Positions 10,740-18,439 are shown, counted from the first letter of the stretch. The stretch: DNA of 36,471 nucleotides from Holdemania filiformis DSM 12042 (GCF_000157995.1 NZ_GG657557.1:54211-90681), one strand, 5' to 3'. The notes: generated by a model not told the origin, from the sequence alone. Numbers and translations: made by a program.

Positions 10740-11483
10740 CTATTCGTTTTCCGTGATTCCATAAACACGCTGGCAGTTGCCGCCCATGAGCGCGGCTAAA
10801 ACTTCCGGCTCTTGATGATGAATTGAGTATTCAAACGCCCGCCGGATTTTTTCCTGTTCCATCGAATACATATAGAACGGAAAGTCTGCACCCATAATCA
10901 CTTTATCCGGCACTTCATTAATCGCCCGGCGCACAGCGTTGGACGAAGCGATGCCGGTGTCGAGATATACGTTGGCATTGCGTTTGGCAACCGCAATCGC
11001 GGCGTCTGCCGCCCAGATCGCTCCCATGTGCGCCATTTGGAAAATCGCATGAGGATAGAGCCGGGCTAACGTCTCAACCCGGAAGGGATGAACGTAGGGA
11101 TCGTCCGTCGCACAATGAACCACGACCGGAAGCCGGCGGGCGTCGCAATAGTCCATCAATCCGGAAACCCGGCTTAAATCGTCGATGTGAAATTGAGACA
11201 GCGTCGGATGAAGCTTCAACCCGCGCATGCCGTGTTCCTGAATACATTGCTTCAGTTGGCTGACACAGTCCGGCTGACGGGGATCGATAAACGCCAGCGG
11301 AATGAGAAAACGATTTTCCCGCGCTAATTCAGCTAAGCGCAGATTGTCTTCAAAGCGGACGGAAAGGGGAAACGCCACGACGTGATCCGTGTGCGTCAAC
11401 GCCATTTCCTTCTTTAAATTTTCAAATGAAGCGATCGGCTGACTGCCGTCGAAACAAAGATGGGTATGTCCGTCGATAATCAT
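10740..11483 (-). CDS. Amidohydrolase-2 family metal-dependent hydrolase or decarboxylase
   Basis: A 247-aa TIM-barrel metal enzyme. Ligand motifs are complete: IDGHTHL (HxH) at the N-terminus, GLKLHPT, VVVHCA, QMAHMGA and, near the C-terminus, VIMGADFPFY with the Asp. The start is taken at ATG 11483, eight bases after GGAAGG; a GTG at 11492 would overlap the ribosome binding site. Relatives in this family include lactonases, hydratases and non-oxidative aromatic acid decarboxylases, so here it could act on the aglycone of an aryl β-glucoside or on an acyl group. It sits between the PTS and GH1 genes in one operon, which supports a role in processing the imported compound. The reaction itself is unknown. 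Confidence 0.8.
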   Translation of the reverse strand: MIIDGHTHLCFDGSQPIASFENLKKEMALTHTDHVVAFPLSVRFEDNLRLAELARENRFLIPLAFIDPRQPDCVSQLKQCIQEHGMRGLKLHPTLSQFHIDDLSRVSGLMDYCDARRLPVVVHCATDDPYVHPFRVETLARLYPHAIFQMAHMGAIWAADAAIAVAKRNANVYLDTGIASSNAVRRAINEVPDKVIMGADFPFYMYSMEQEKIRRAFEYSIHHQEPEVLAALMGGNCQRVYGITENE

Positions 11484-11525
11484 CAAGCTCACCTTCCTTT
11501 ATCACTCCCAGGGAGTCTTTCAACA

Positions 11526-11981
11526 TCAGATAATCGCGATCAGGTTATCGCCGGTGTTCACATGCCGCTGCTGCGTCTTGACGAATTCGCTGGCTCCCGC
11601 ACCGTTGGTTATAATCACCGGGGTATCCAGACGCACGCCTTTGTCCTGCAGCCGTTTCAGATTAAACGTCATGACCACGTCGCCGCGCTGAACCTGATCG
11701 CCTTCCTTCACTTTCACTTTAAACTCATTTTCAATTTTTTCTGAATCCAAACCGACATGAACCAGGATTTCCATTCCGGATGCCGTGCGGAATCCGATCG
11801 CGTGTTTTGTCGGCGGAATGACGATCACCTCGCCATCCGCCGGTGCACAGACTTTTCCTTCTTCCGGGATAATTACAATCCCGTCGCCCATCATTTTTGT
11901 TGAGAACACAGGATCACCGATATCCTCCAACGCTTTTAACGAACCAGTAACCGGGCTGGTAATTATTGATTCGTTTACGCT
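11526..11981 (-). CDS. PTS EIIA domain in the -1 frame of EIIBC (no usable start)
   Basis: A glucose-type EIIA domain (ITSPVTGSLKALED, FSTKMMGDGI, TKHAIGF and LVHVGLDSE, the last holding the phosphorylated His). The frame is open from inside the end of EIIBC down to the stop at 11526. No ATG or GTG with a ribosome binding site exists before the domain begins. A TTG at 11930 would cut off its first β-strand and has no Shine-Dalgarno. Reading through A AAA AAA at 11987-11981 with a -1 shift continues into this frame at AGC (11981), adding 151 residues and giving 617 aa in total. The annotation from 11981 therefore describes the shifted reading. A single lost A in the run would look the same. 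Confidence 0.8.
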   Translation of the reverse strand, partial: SVNESIITSPVTGSLKALEDIGDPVFSTKMMGDGIVIIPEEGKVCAPADGEVIVIPPTKHAIGFRTASGMEILVHVGLDSEKIENEFKVKVKEGDQVQRGDVVMTFNLKRLQDKGVRLDTPVIITNGAGASEFVKTQQRHVNTGDNLIAII

Positions 11982-11987
11982 TTTTTT
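11938..11987 (-). promoter_or_regulatory. Candidate -1 ribosomal frameshift signal joining EIIBC and EIIA
   Basis: Zero-frame codons read CCA AAA AAA GCG TAA, so the heptamer A AAA AAA (11987-11981) fits X XXY YYZ and the stop follows after one codon. Five bases later AACGAA (11975-11970) can pair with TTCGTT (11943-11938), with an inner CCAG/CTGG stem inside, a spacing usual for stimulatory structures. Known: such heptamers shift in bacterial dnaX and IS genes. Inferred: the same here. Confidence 0.45.
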
Positions 11988-13378
11988 GGTGCAGAGTCCG
12001 CCTTTTTTGTTTCGTCTTCGAATCCCGATTCGTCAAACCCCAGCAGCCAGGTGGCCGCAAAGGTGACGATGATCGTTACGGCAACGGCGCCCAGCGACAA
12101 ATAGAAATTATTCGGCCGGGCCCCTGTCGGATCCAGGAAATTCAGCATCGTGAAGAATCCCGGCGCGCCGAAGGCGTAGGTCACGATGCGTGTAATTGCG
12201 CAATACAGACCGTTGGCAGCACAGCCGATGAAGGTTGCGATCAGCGGCTTTTTCAAGCGCAGGCATAAGCCGTACAGCGCCGGCTCCGTCGTGCCGGTCA
12301 GAAATGCGGTTATGCCGGTTGAGAAGGCCGTTGACTTCAACGATTTATTCTTGGCTTTCAGGAAAACGGCCAGTGAAACAGCAAATTGCGAGAAATTCAT
12401 ACCGATGAACGCCGGGAATAAAATACCGTCGAACCCCAGGGTGGCAAATTCCGTCATCACCAGAGGCAGTAAGGCCAGATGACTGCCGGTTAAAACAAGG
12501 AATGGCGTTATGATACCCACAACCAGAACCGCCGCGCCCGGCATTGTGTTGTTCATCCAGGTAATCACATAACTCATCAAGGTTCCGACCCAGGAACCGG
12601 CCGGACCCGTTACGCACAACATCACGGGGACCATAACCATCATCGTTAAAAACGGCACCATGACATAGCGAATGGAATCCGGACAATACTTTTCAATAAA
12701 CCGATTGACATAAGACATTGCCCAGCACGTCAGGATCATTGGGATTAGCGAAGACGCATAGCTGGCAGCCGTAACCGGCAAGCCGAACAGCGTGATCGGA
12801 GTTCCTGTTTCCACCAGCGCGGTAAAGCTTGGATAGTTCAGCACACCGGCCAGCGCGATGGTCATGACCGGATTCAGTTTCCAATGTTTCGCGGAAGTGT
12901 ACGCGACGATAAACGGCAGGAAATACAACGGAGCCTGCGACACGCTGTAAATAATCTGATAAGTCGTGCTCTCCTCAGCCAGCCCCAGCAGTTTACCTAT
13001 TGTAGCGAGCGCGGAGAACAAGCCGGCTGCGACAATCGCCGGAACCGCCGGACCCATAATATCTGAAAGAACGTTTAGCACGACCCCAAACACATTGCCT
13101 GCAACCCGGCCGCCTTCCTCTCCAACCTTCACGTCATAGTTGGCCACGATCGCAGCATAGACTTTGGATACGTTGTTGCCGACGATGATCTGAAATCCGC
13201 CGATCGCTTTGACGACGTCCAGAACGCCGTCGATCTTTTTGATCGCCTCCACATCAAAGTTTTCTTCATGATTGACGCGCAGACGCAGACGGGTAGAACA
13301 GTGATTCAATGACGCGATGTTTCCCACACCGCCGACATGGCTCATAATTTCTTTTGCCAGCCGCAGATTGTTATCCAT
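11975..13378 (-). CDS. PTS β-glucoside transporter EIIBC
   Basis: A 467-aa permease of the β-glucoside family with EIIB (Cys27 in SLNHCSTRLRLRV) and a ten-segment EIIC that includes GTTEPALYG, the counterpart of GITEPTLYG in the paralogue. The ATG at 13378 has AGGAGG seven bases upstream; a TTG six bases further out is less likely. It follows licT2 by 50 bases and lacks a RAT of its own, so it depends on the leader of licT2. The protein stops after the linker ADSAPKKA, exactly where the 613-aa paralogue continues into EIIA, and the missing EIIA lies in the -1 frame. Without a shift, EIIBC would need EIIA from another protein. The sugar is probably a β-glycoside different from that of the first operon. 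Confidence 0.92.
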   Translation of the reverse strand: MDNNLRLAKEIMSHVGGVGNIASLNHCSTRLRLRVNHEENFDVEAIKKIDGVLDVVKAIGGFQIIVGNNVSKVYAAIVANYDVKVGEEGGRVAGNVFGVVLNVLSDIMGPAVPAIVAAGLFSALATIGKLLGLAEESTTYQIIYSVSQAPLYFLPFIVAYTSAKHWKLNPVMTIALAGVLNYPSFTALVETGTPITLFGLPVTAASYASSLIPMILTCWAMSYVNRFIEKYCPDSIRYVMVPFLTMMVMVPVMLCVTGPAGSWVGTLMSYVITWMNNTMPGAAVLVVGIITPFLVLTGSHLALLPLVMTEFATLGFDGILFPAFIGMNFSQFAVSLAVFLKAKNKSLKSTAFSTGITAFLTGTTEPALYGLCLRLKKPLIATFIGCAANGLYCAITRIVTYAFGAPGFFTMLNFLDPTGARPNNFYLSLGAVAVTIIVTFAATWLLGFDESGFEDETKKADSAPKKA

Positions 13379-13428
13379 TTCCAATCCTCCTCATAATTTA
13401 TCTCTACAATACAGGCGCCTTTGTATCG

Positions 13429-14274
13429 TTAAGATCTGTTTTTAAGCAGCCGAGCCAGATGGATGATCAGATACATGCGATCCGAATCCGTCAGTTCGTA
13501 GTTGTAGTCGAGCAGCAATCTTGCGTTCATGTGATTTAAAAACTGGTTGATCTGAGGGTATTGCGCGACCAGCATTTCATACAGACTGTCGCCTTGCAGA
13601 CTTTGATTCGTCTGCCGGCCCTGCAGCAGCATGCGCTGGATAAAAAATTTTAAATGGGTTACTAACCGCGAATAATCGAATGTCGTCGTATCTAAATGAA
13701 GTTGAAAGTAGTCTTCAATCGTCGTGATGATCATTTTTAAGACTTCCAGCATTTCGTGAAAATCAACCGGGCCTTCCTGACTTTCGCTGCTTACAATGTG
13801 GAAAGTAACGAAACCTGCTTCATTTTCGTCCAAGTTTGATTGGAATCGTTGATTCACGAGTTGAATGGCTTGCCGGCCGATATCGTATTCCTTCGGATAA
13901 AACTGACGGATTTCATTCAGCATCAAATTAGGAGTGCTGATGTTTTTTTGCGATTTGATCACAGAGTAATGAATGTGATCCGCCAGCCGCACGATCACTC
14001 CGTCATCCAGCTTGCATGCCAGACATTCTTCCGCCGCGACTTTGATCTCCTTGGCAATCTCAAAATAATCCAGCGGGATATCGGCCAAAAGTGCTTCGAC
14101 CTTATTCCGGTCCTGCTTGTCTTTTAAGACAAAGACTTTAATGATCTGTTCCGGATCGATCTCGTCGTACATCGTCTTTTTAAAAGCGATCCCCTTACCG
14201 ATGACGATCATTTCCTTGTTGTGTTCATCCTTTGTAATGACAGCGTTGTTGTTTAAAATACGATAGATTAACAT
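13429..14274 (-). CDS. licT: Transcriptional antiterminator, BglG/LicT family (second copy)
   Basis: A 281-aa antiterminator, the same length as the first copy when that one is started at TTG. The CAT RNA-binding domain spans about residues 1-55 (ILNNNAVITKDEHNKE, VIGKGIAF), followed by two PRDs with His in LADHIHY, FVTFHIVS, RLVTHLKFF and LIIHLARL. It should bind the RAT at 14337-14359 in its own leader and stop termination at 14301-14347 when its sugar is being transported. GGAAGGAG lies eight bases before the ATG. It heads the six-gene operon down to 7672. Sequence divergence from the first copy, together with the different RAT, suggests separate control of the two systems. Confidence 0.92.
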   Translation of the reverse strand: MLIYRILNNNAVITKDEHNKEMIVIGKGIAFKKTMYDEIDPEQIIKVFVLKDKQDRNKVEALLADIPLDYFEIAKEIKVAAEECLACKLDDGVIVRLADHIHYSVIKSQKNISTPNLMLNEIRQFYPKEYDIGRQAIQLVNQRFQSNLDENEAGFVTFHIVSSESQEGPVDFHEMLEVLKMIITTIEDYFQLHLDTTTFDYSRLVTHLKFFIQRMLLQGRQTNQSLQGDSLYEMLVAQYPQINQFLNHMNARLLLDYNYELTDSDRMYLIIHLARLLKNRS

Positions 14275-14300
14275 AAGTAACGCTCCTTCCCTCAGGATAT

Positions 14301-14347
14301 AAAAAAAGGCAAAACCCAGCTGCCGAAACAGCGGAAGGTTTTGCCTT
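14301..14347 (-). terminator. Leader terminator of licT2, overlapping its RAT
   Basis: The minus strand has AAGGCAAAACC (14347-14337), a loop region and GGTTTTGCCTTTTTTT (14316-14301): an 11-bp perfect stem with a long T-run. The first arm is the end of the RAT, so only one of the two structures can form. Confidence 0.9.
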
Positions 14348-14359
14348 AAGTAACAACCC
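14337..14359 (-). promoter_or_regulatory. RAT antiterminator element in the licT2 leader
   Basis: The minus strand reads GGGTTGTTAC-TTAA-GGCAAAACC (TTAC and GCAAAACC as in the consensus). The upper stem is very short, one pair closing TTAA, compared with two to three pairs in the RATs of the first operon. Confidence 0.8.
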
Positions 14360-14372
14360 TTTTTGCACTTTC

Positions 14373-14401
14373 ACTTTACCAATATCGCGGAATAATGTCA
14401 A
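14373..14401 (-). promoter_or_regulatory. Promoter of the licT2 operon
   Basis: TTGACA (14401-14396), a 17-base spacer and TAAAGT (14378-14373) lie on the minus strand. Transcription would begin near 14366, just before the RAT. No cre-like site was seen. Confidence 0.8.
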
Positions 14402-14742
14402 TAGTAATATTTTCCATTCTTATTTAAACCCATTCCTCAGCCCCGAAAAGTAATAAAAAAAATTGTTCGATAAGACGTTCAAATTGAAAAATTCGCCGCG
14501 ATATTGAGTACTAAGCAAAATTGAAGCTTATTTCCGAAAAGTATCTTCAGCGCTCTTTTTTTACTTTGTGAACATATTTTTCATCATTTTCTTAGGGGGT
14601 TATTTTTACTTTTCCGCAATATTAATAGTGTAGGGTTTTGTTGAACCGCGGATGCCCGTCCGGACAGAATCGACTTTTGGCCTTTTCAATTCGATTCAAA
14701 CCGACAGATTTTTGTCGTCTGTCATTAAAGGAGGGCAATTCT
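14402..14742. other. Intergenic region between the licT2 promoter and the small gene
   Basis: This AT-rich stretch has no ORF with a ribosome binding site. Close to the small gene, at 14701-14723, CGACA/TGTCG and GACAGA/TCTGTC form two overlapping hairpins that cannot exist together. They end 13 bases before the GGAGG of the gene at 14743. Confidence 0.5.
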
Positions 14743-14925
14743 ATGGAACATTTCCTGGAACTTTTTGTCAATGTAGTTTTGAAAGTTGGTTTGCCCTTGA
14801 TCGAATGCTCGATCAAGGTGATTGAATGCCGCTTAAAAATTATAGAGGCCAAAAAGAAAGGCGCTGTGTCAACTCCCAAGAAAACCCAGCGCTCATCTGT
14901 CCGCCGCCACACTCATAAGAGATAG
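14743..14925 (+). CDS. Small protein of 60 aa, hydrophobic N-terminus and basic tail
   Basis: I do not recognise the family. The ATG has GGAGG eight bases upstream, a strong signal that decides the start; the open frame begins further up at 14638, but with no such site. The first ~30 residues (FLELFVNVVLKVGLPLIE) are hydrophobic or amphipathic with two Cys, and the tail is rich in Lys and Arg (KKKGAVSTPKKTQ, RRHTHKR). This could be a membrane-associated peptide, a small regulator, or a toxin-like protein, but no antitoxin or antisense RNA was seen. It stands alone between two operons that run the other way. I am fairly sure it is translated and unsure of any function. Confidence 0.6.
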   Translation: MEHFLELFVNVVLKVGLPLIECSIKVIECRLKIIEAKKKGAVSTPKKTQRSSVRRHTHKR

Positions 14926-15130
14926 CGCATGACGGGTGCCGCGTTTCAGCAACACCTTACACCTTTAGTATAGACATTCCGGATGGAATTTCAACCTTTT
15001 TCTTTCATTCCTGAGTTAATTTTGCTCAATGCGTCATCGCTCGTCCTGAAACCCGCTGCTCCGCAAAAACATTCCATCGTGATCAACTGGGATTGACTTC
15101 ACCCGCTGTATCCTTCGCCCATCCCGGGCG

Positions 15131-15922
15131 TCACCGGCCCAGAATCGTCCGGTCGGACAGCGCCGCGTGTTCGCTTTCATACAAAGCCATGACGTCTTTG
15201 ACGCTCAGCCGACGGCGTTCTTCCCCGCTATAAATATGCAGCATCCGCCCCTCGTTCATGACGATGGTTTTATTGCCATACGCCAGCGCGTTTTCGATAT
15301 TGTGCGTGATCATCAGCGTTGTAATCTGATCCCGTTCGATAATCCGCTGCGTCAGTTCCATGATCGCCTGAGCTGTGCGCGGATCCAGCGCCGCCGTGTG
15401 TTCGTCCAAAAGCAGCAGTTTCGGCGTGACAACCGTCGCCATCAACAACGTCAGTGCCTGCCGCTGACCGCCCGACAAATGGCCGGCCGGCGTCTTCATC
15501 CGTTCCTCCAGCCCGAGATTCAGCGATTTCAACAGATCATAAAAGAACTGCTCGTCCTTCCGGCTGACGCCCAGCTGCAGCGACCTTCGCTTTCCCCGGC
15601 TGTACGCCAACCCCAGGTTTTCCTCAATCGTCATCGTGGGCGCCGTGCCCTTCAGAGGATCCTGAAACAACCGGCCGATCGCATGGCTGCGGCGGTGTTC
15701 CTTCATCCGCGTCATGTCCTGTCCATCCAGCACGATCTGACCCGCGCTTAACGGCAGACTGCCGGCAATCGCCCCCAGCAGCGTGCTCTTTCCCGCGCCG
15801 TTGGAGCCGATCACCGTGGCGAAGTCGCCCGCTTCCAGTGTCAGACTGACATGATCCAGCGCTGTTTTTTCATTCACTGTTCCGCCGTTAAAGACGACGG
15901 TAGCTTCGCGTACCTCAAGCAT
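15131..15922 (-). CDS. trpZ: ABC transporter ATP-binding protein of the Trp-type importer
   Basis: A 263-aa ATPase with Walker A GSNGAGKST, signature LSGGQRQAL, Walker B LLLLDEHTAALDP and the H-loop in MITHN. It energises the importer formed with the permease and lipoprotein encoded just upstream. The ATG overlaps the end of the permease gene by eight bases, and GGAGG lies seven bases before it. The three genes follow a T-box leader with a likely Trp specifier, which agrees with the TrpXYZ systems described in streptococci; the name rests on that context and on the family of the binding protein. A different aromatic substrate is possible. Confidence 0.88.
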   Translation of the reverse strand: MLEVREATVVFNGGTVNEKTALDHVSLTLEAGDFATVIGSNGAGKSTLLGAIAGSLPLSAGQIVLDGQDMTRMKEHRRSHAIGRLFQDPLKGTAPTMTIEENLGLAYSRGKRRSLQLGVSRKDEQFFYDLLKSLNLGLEERMKTPAGHLSGGQRQALTLLMATVVTPKLLLLDEHTAALDPRTAQAIMELTQRIIERDQITTLMITHNIENALAYGNKTIVMNEGRMLHIYSGEERRRLSVKDVMALYESEHAALSDRTILGR

Positions 15923-16793
15923 GACGTTTCCTCCTCCTTTTCAGCTGTCCTTGCATCTGCGGCAGCGCCAGCGCCAGGACCACCAGGGCCGCCGAGAATA
16001 ATTTCAAATCGCTGGCCGCCAGCCCCAGCGACAACGCGAAGGTCAGCACAAAACGGTAGACGATCGTGCCCGCGCAGATGGAAATCAGATGATGCGCCAG
16101 TCCCCCTTTGCCAAACAAGGTTTCGCCGATGATGATCGACGCCAGTCCCAGCACCAGCATGCCCAAACCGCCGTTGTTGTCCGCAAATTGCTGCTGCTGC
16201 GCCAACAGACCGCCGGATAAAGCGACAAAGCCGTTGGCCAGCGCCAAGCCCAGAAGCTTCATCGAATCGGTGTTGATCGACGACGCCCGGACCATTTCCT
16301 CATTGTCCCCCGTCGCCCGGAGCGACAGCCCCAGCTGGGTCTTCAGAAAGACCGTCAACAGGATCACAAGCCCGGCGACCGTGAGAAGCAGAAGCACTGT
16401 CGTCGCCTGCGGCACGCTCCCCTCAAACAAGGAAAACAACGTTTCTTTTTTATAGAGTGACAAATTCGGTTTGCCCGCCATGATTCTCAGGTTGACGGAA
16501 TACAGCGCCGTCATTGTCAGAATGCCGGCCAGAATCGGTTGGATTTTTAACCGTGTATGAAGCAGACCAGTGACCAGGCCCGCGCCCAGGCCGCCCGCAA
16601 ACGCCGCGGCCAGTCCCAGTATCGGATGTCCTGCCAGCGTCAGCACCGCGCTGATCGCCATGCCGGTCACAAAGCTACCGTCGACCGTTAAATCCGGCGT
16701 ATCCAGAATCCTGAACGAGAGAAACAACCCCAGCGCCAGCACGGAATAGACCAGACCCAGCTGCAGCGTAGATAAAAATGTATCCAGCGACAT
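15915..16793 (-). CDS. trpY: ABC transporter permease of the Trp-type importer
   Basis: A 292-aa integral membrane protein with about eight hydrophobic segments, of the BPD_transp_2 (LivH-like) permease type, for example VYSVLALGLFLSFRILDTPDL near the start and LGLALANGFVALSGGLLAQQ in the middle. The length fits the family. It forms the membrane channel for the ligand brought by the lipoprotein encoded 18 bases upstream and is driven by the ATPase whose gene overlaps its end. AAAGGAGG lies eight bases before the ATG. The short C-terminus is strongly basic (KRRRKRH), facing the cytoplasm. Substrate assignment as tryptophan is inferred from the leader. Confidence 0.88.
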   Translation of the reverse strand: MSLDTFLSTLQLGLVYSVLALGLFLSFRILDTPDLTVDGSFVTGMAISAVLTLAGHPILGLAAAFAGGLGAGLVTGLLHTRLKIQPILAGILTMTALYSVNLRIMAGKPNLSLYKKETLFSLFEGSVPQATTVLLLLTVAGLVILLTVFLKTQLGLSLRATGDNEEMVRASSINTDSMKLLGLALANGFVALSGGLLAQQQQFADNNGGLGMLVLGLASIIIGETLFGKGGLAHHLISICAGTIVYRFVLTFALSLGLAASDLKLFSAALVVLALALPQMQGQLKRRRKRHA

Positions 16794-16811
16794 TGTCGAC
16801 GCCTCCTTTCT

Positions 16812-17801
16812 TTACTGCGGATCTTTTAACGTTACCAGCTGCGCGTCTGCCGCCAGGCTTTCCGGCAGCGTCAGATGCAGCTCTTCCAAAGCGTCGGTAT
16901 TGACGTACACGCTCAGATTTTCATTAAAGACCTTGACGGGAATCGCACTGACGTCGGTTCCTTTGAGCACCTGATCGACCATCCGGGCAGTTTCCTTCCC
17001 CAGCTCGACGTAGTTGATGCCGATCGTCGCCGTGCCGCCGTCCATGACCATCGAATCCGCCCCGACATAAACCGGAATTCCGGCCGAGCGGGTGATCTGC
17101 GTAACGGTGCTCATCGCGGTCGCGACGGTGTTGTCGTTCGGCGAGAACAGCGCGTCGCATTTTTCACTCAATACCTGCGCGGCCTGAGCGACTTCCGAGG
17201 TGTTGGCCACCGGTGCTTCGATCACCGTCAGGCCCAGCTTTTCCGCCGCTTCCTTGGCCTTGGCAATGTTGGTTTGAGAATTGACTTCCCCAACGTTGTA
17301 AATCATTCCCAGTGTTTTCAGCTCCGGCTGCAGCTGCAGCGCCAGATCCAGAATCTGCGCGACTGCCACTTCATCACTGGTGCCGGTGATGTTCTGATCC
17401 GGATGCTCCAGACTGGACGTCAGCCCGGAAGTGATCGGATCGGTAACCGCCGAGAAGATCACCGGCGTCGTTTCCGCCAGCCTGGCCGCAGACTGGGCGG
17501 TCGGCGTTGCGATCGCCACCACGACGTCCAGCTTCTCCGACTGGAACGAGGATACGATCGAGCCGATATTGCTTTGTTCCCCCTGCGCGTTCTTGAAGAC
17601 GATCGTGCAGTTTTCCCCATCCTGATAACCAAGCGTTTCCAGCTCTTCTTTCAAGCTGTCGTAAATCATATTCAGCGAGGTGTGCTCCATCAGCTGGATT
17701 ACGCCGATGCGCGGACCTTCCGCCGCTTTTTCAGAACAGCCGGAGAGCATCAAGCTCAGCCCCAGCGCCGCGATCATCATCCATGATTTCAATTTTTTCA
17801 T
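16812..17801 (-). CDS. trpX: Substrate-binding lipoprotein of the Trp-type importer
   Basis: A 329-aa protein of the ABC_sub_bind (PF04392) type. A lipoprotein signal is clear: basic start MKKLKSW, hydrophobic core and lipobox LSGC with the acylated Cys22, so the mature protein is anchored outside the membrane. The core has VVVAIATPTAQSAA, PVIFSAVTDP and ALFSPNDNTVATAMS, as in this family. AAAGGAG lies nine bases before the ATG. It is the first gene of the operon, about 200 bases after the T-box terminator, with a possible short leader ORF between. The family also includes binders of other ligands, so tryptophan is deduced from the T-box specifier. Confidence 0.88.
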   Translation of the reverse strand: MKKLKSWMMIAALGLSLMLSGCSEKAAEGPRIGVIQLMEHTSLNMIYDSLKEELETLGYQDGENCTIVFKNAQGEQSNIGSIVSSFQSEKLDVVVAIATPTAQSAARLAETTPVIFSAVTDPITSGLTSSLEHPDQNITGTSDEVAVAQILDLALQLQPELKTLGMIYNVGEVNSQTNIAKAKEAAEKLGLTVIEAPVANTSEVAQAAQVLSEKCDALFSPNDNTVATAMSTVTQITRSAGIPVYVGADSMVMDGGTATIGINYVELGKETARMVDQVLKGTDVSAIPVKVFNENLSVYVNTDALEELHLTLPESLAADAQLVTLKDPQ

Positions 17802-17844
17802 TTCTCTTTTCTCCTTTGATTTTCATCCTGAACCCCGATTTCCG

Positions 17845-17875
17845 GTTCTTGACCGTCCGCCGCTCAGCGGACAGC
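17845..17875 (-). repeat. GC-rich hairpin in the trpX leader
   Basis: GTCCGC and GCGGAC flank a six-base loop on the minus strand, 20 to 45 bases after the short leader ORF ends. It has no T-run, so it is not a terminator. It could influence translation or RNA stability. Confidence 0.35.
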
Positions 17876-17891
17876 GTGTTTCTTTTTAGCC

Positions 17892-17942
17892 TTACGGCCG
17901 ACTGTGTTCTCCTTCAGTCCACATCCGGATGTTCATCGCCAT
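17892..17942 (-). CDS. Possible 16-aa leader peptide between the T-box and trpX
   Basis: ATG at 17942 has AGGAGG eight bases upstream (17956-17951), as strong a signal as for any gene here, and opens a 16-codon frame MAMNIRMWTEGEHSRP ending in TAA. It lies after the T-box terminator and 90 bases before trpX, and holds one Trp codon. It may be a leader peptide that couples translation to RNA folding, or chance. Confidence 0.35.
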   Translation of the reverse strand: MAMNIRMWTEGEHSRP

Positions 17943-17995
17943 CCTCATCGCCTCCTGTTCGTTCTGGCTTTTAAGCGAGAGGCATGACAGAGAAA

Positions 17996-18282
17996 ATAAA
18001 AAGCCCGCCCTCGCGGAAAGCATAAAACTTTCCTTCAAGGGCAGGCTGAATTTCCTGCGGTACCACCTTGTTTGAAAAAAGACGCTGTTTGTCTTTTCTC
18101 CACTCACCAAAAATGCCAACACATTTTCTGCCTTTTAACGTCGGCTCACGTCCTCAGCTACTTGGAATTCCTTTCGCCTGGCCCTCTGGGGTCCATTTAC
18201 ACAGCGGCTTCTCTGTCTGGCTTCCACCTTGCCCAAACTCTCTTTAAGCGCCTGTCCGTGCTTGATCTCCCCATCGCTGGTT
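17996..18282 (-). promoter_or_regulatory. T-box riboswitch leader, likely tryptophan-specific
   Basis: The minus strand carries the T-box signature AAGGTGGTACCGCAGG (18069-18054), which senses the 3' end of uncharged tRNA, followed by a strong terminator. Upstream is a long stem I with AGAGAG and GGTGGAAGCC blocks. In the specifier loop GTAAATGGACCCC the triplet UGG (18195-18193) is followed by A and the closing CCCC, which fits tryptophan. AUG, one base earlier, fits the pattern less well. When Trp is scarce, antitermination would switch on the importer genes. Confidence 0.9.
17997..18047 (-). terminator. Terminator of the T-box leader
   Basis: AGCCTGCCCTTG (18047-18036) pairs with CGAGGGCGGGCT (18013-18002) on the minus strand, followed by TTTTTATTTT. 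The upstream arm lies beside the antiterminator region of the T-box, as required for switching. Confidence 0.88.
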
Positions 18283-18289
18283 TATCTTC

Positions 18290-18317
18290 ATTCTACTCGC
18301 ATGCGATGAAATGTCAA
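18290..18317 (-). promoter_or_regulatory. Promoter of the T-box/trpXYZ operon
   Basis: TTGACA (18317-18312), a 16-base spacer and TAGAAT (18295-18290) on the minus strand place the start near 18282, just before stem I of the T-box. Confidence 0.8.
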
Positions 18318-18411
18318 TGGGAAAATCCCCCGCAAATTCCGGATTTTTTCTTGTTTTCGTCCTATTTCCTGTGGAATTCAGCGCTTTTTATCACTTTTTC
18401 TTCGCTCTTTT

Positions 18412-18439
18412 TTGCCAATCTAGCAGTTTGTGGTAAAAT
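18412..18439 (+). promoter_or_regulatory. Promoter of the penicillin-binding protein gene
   Basis: TTGCCA, a 16-base spacer and TAAAAT on the plus strand, about 70 bases before the start codon. It is divergent from the T-box promoter. Confidence 0.65.

Noticed and set aside
11526-11930. EIIA as an independent gene starting at TTG 11930
   Set aside because: No ribosome binding site, and it would remove the first strand of the domain (ITSPVTG...).
16875-17786. 303-codon plus-strand ORF
   Set aside because: Antisense to the binding-lipoprotein gene; Arg-rich shadow translation.
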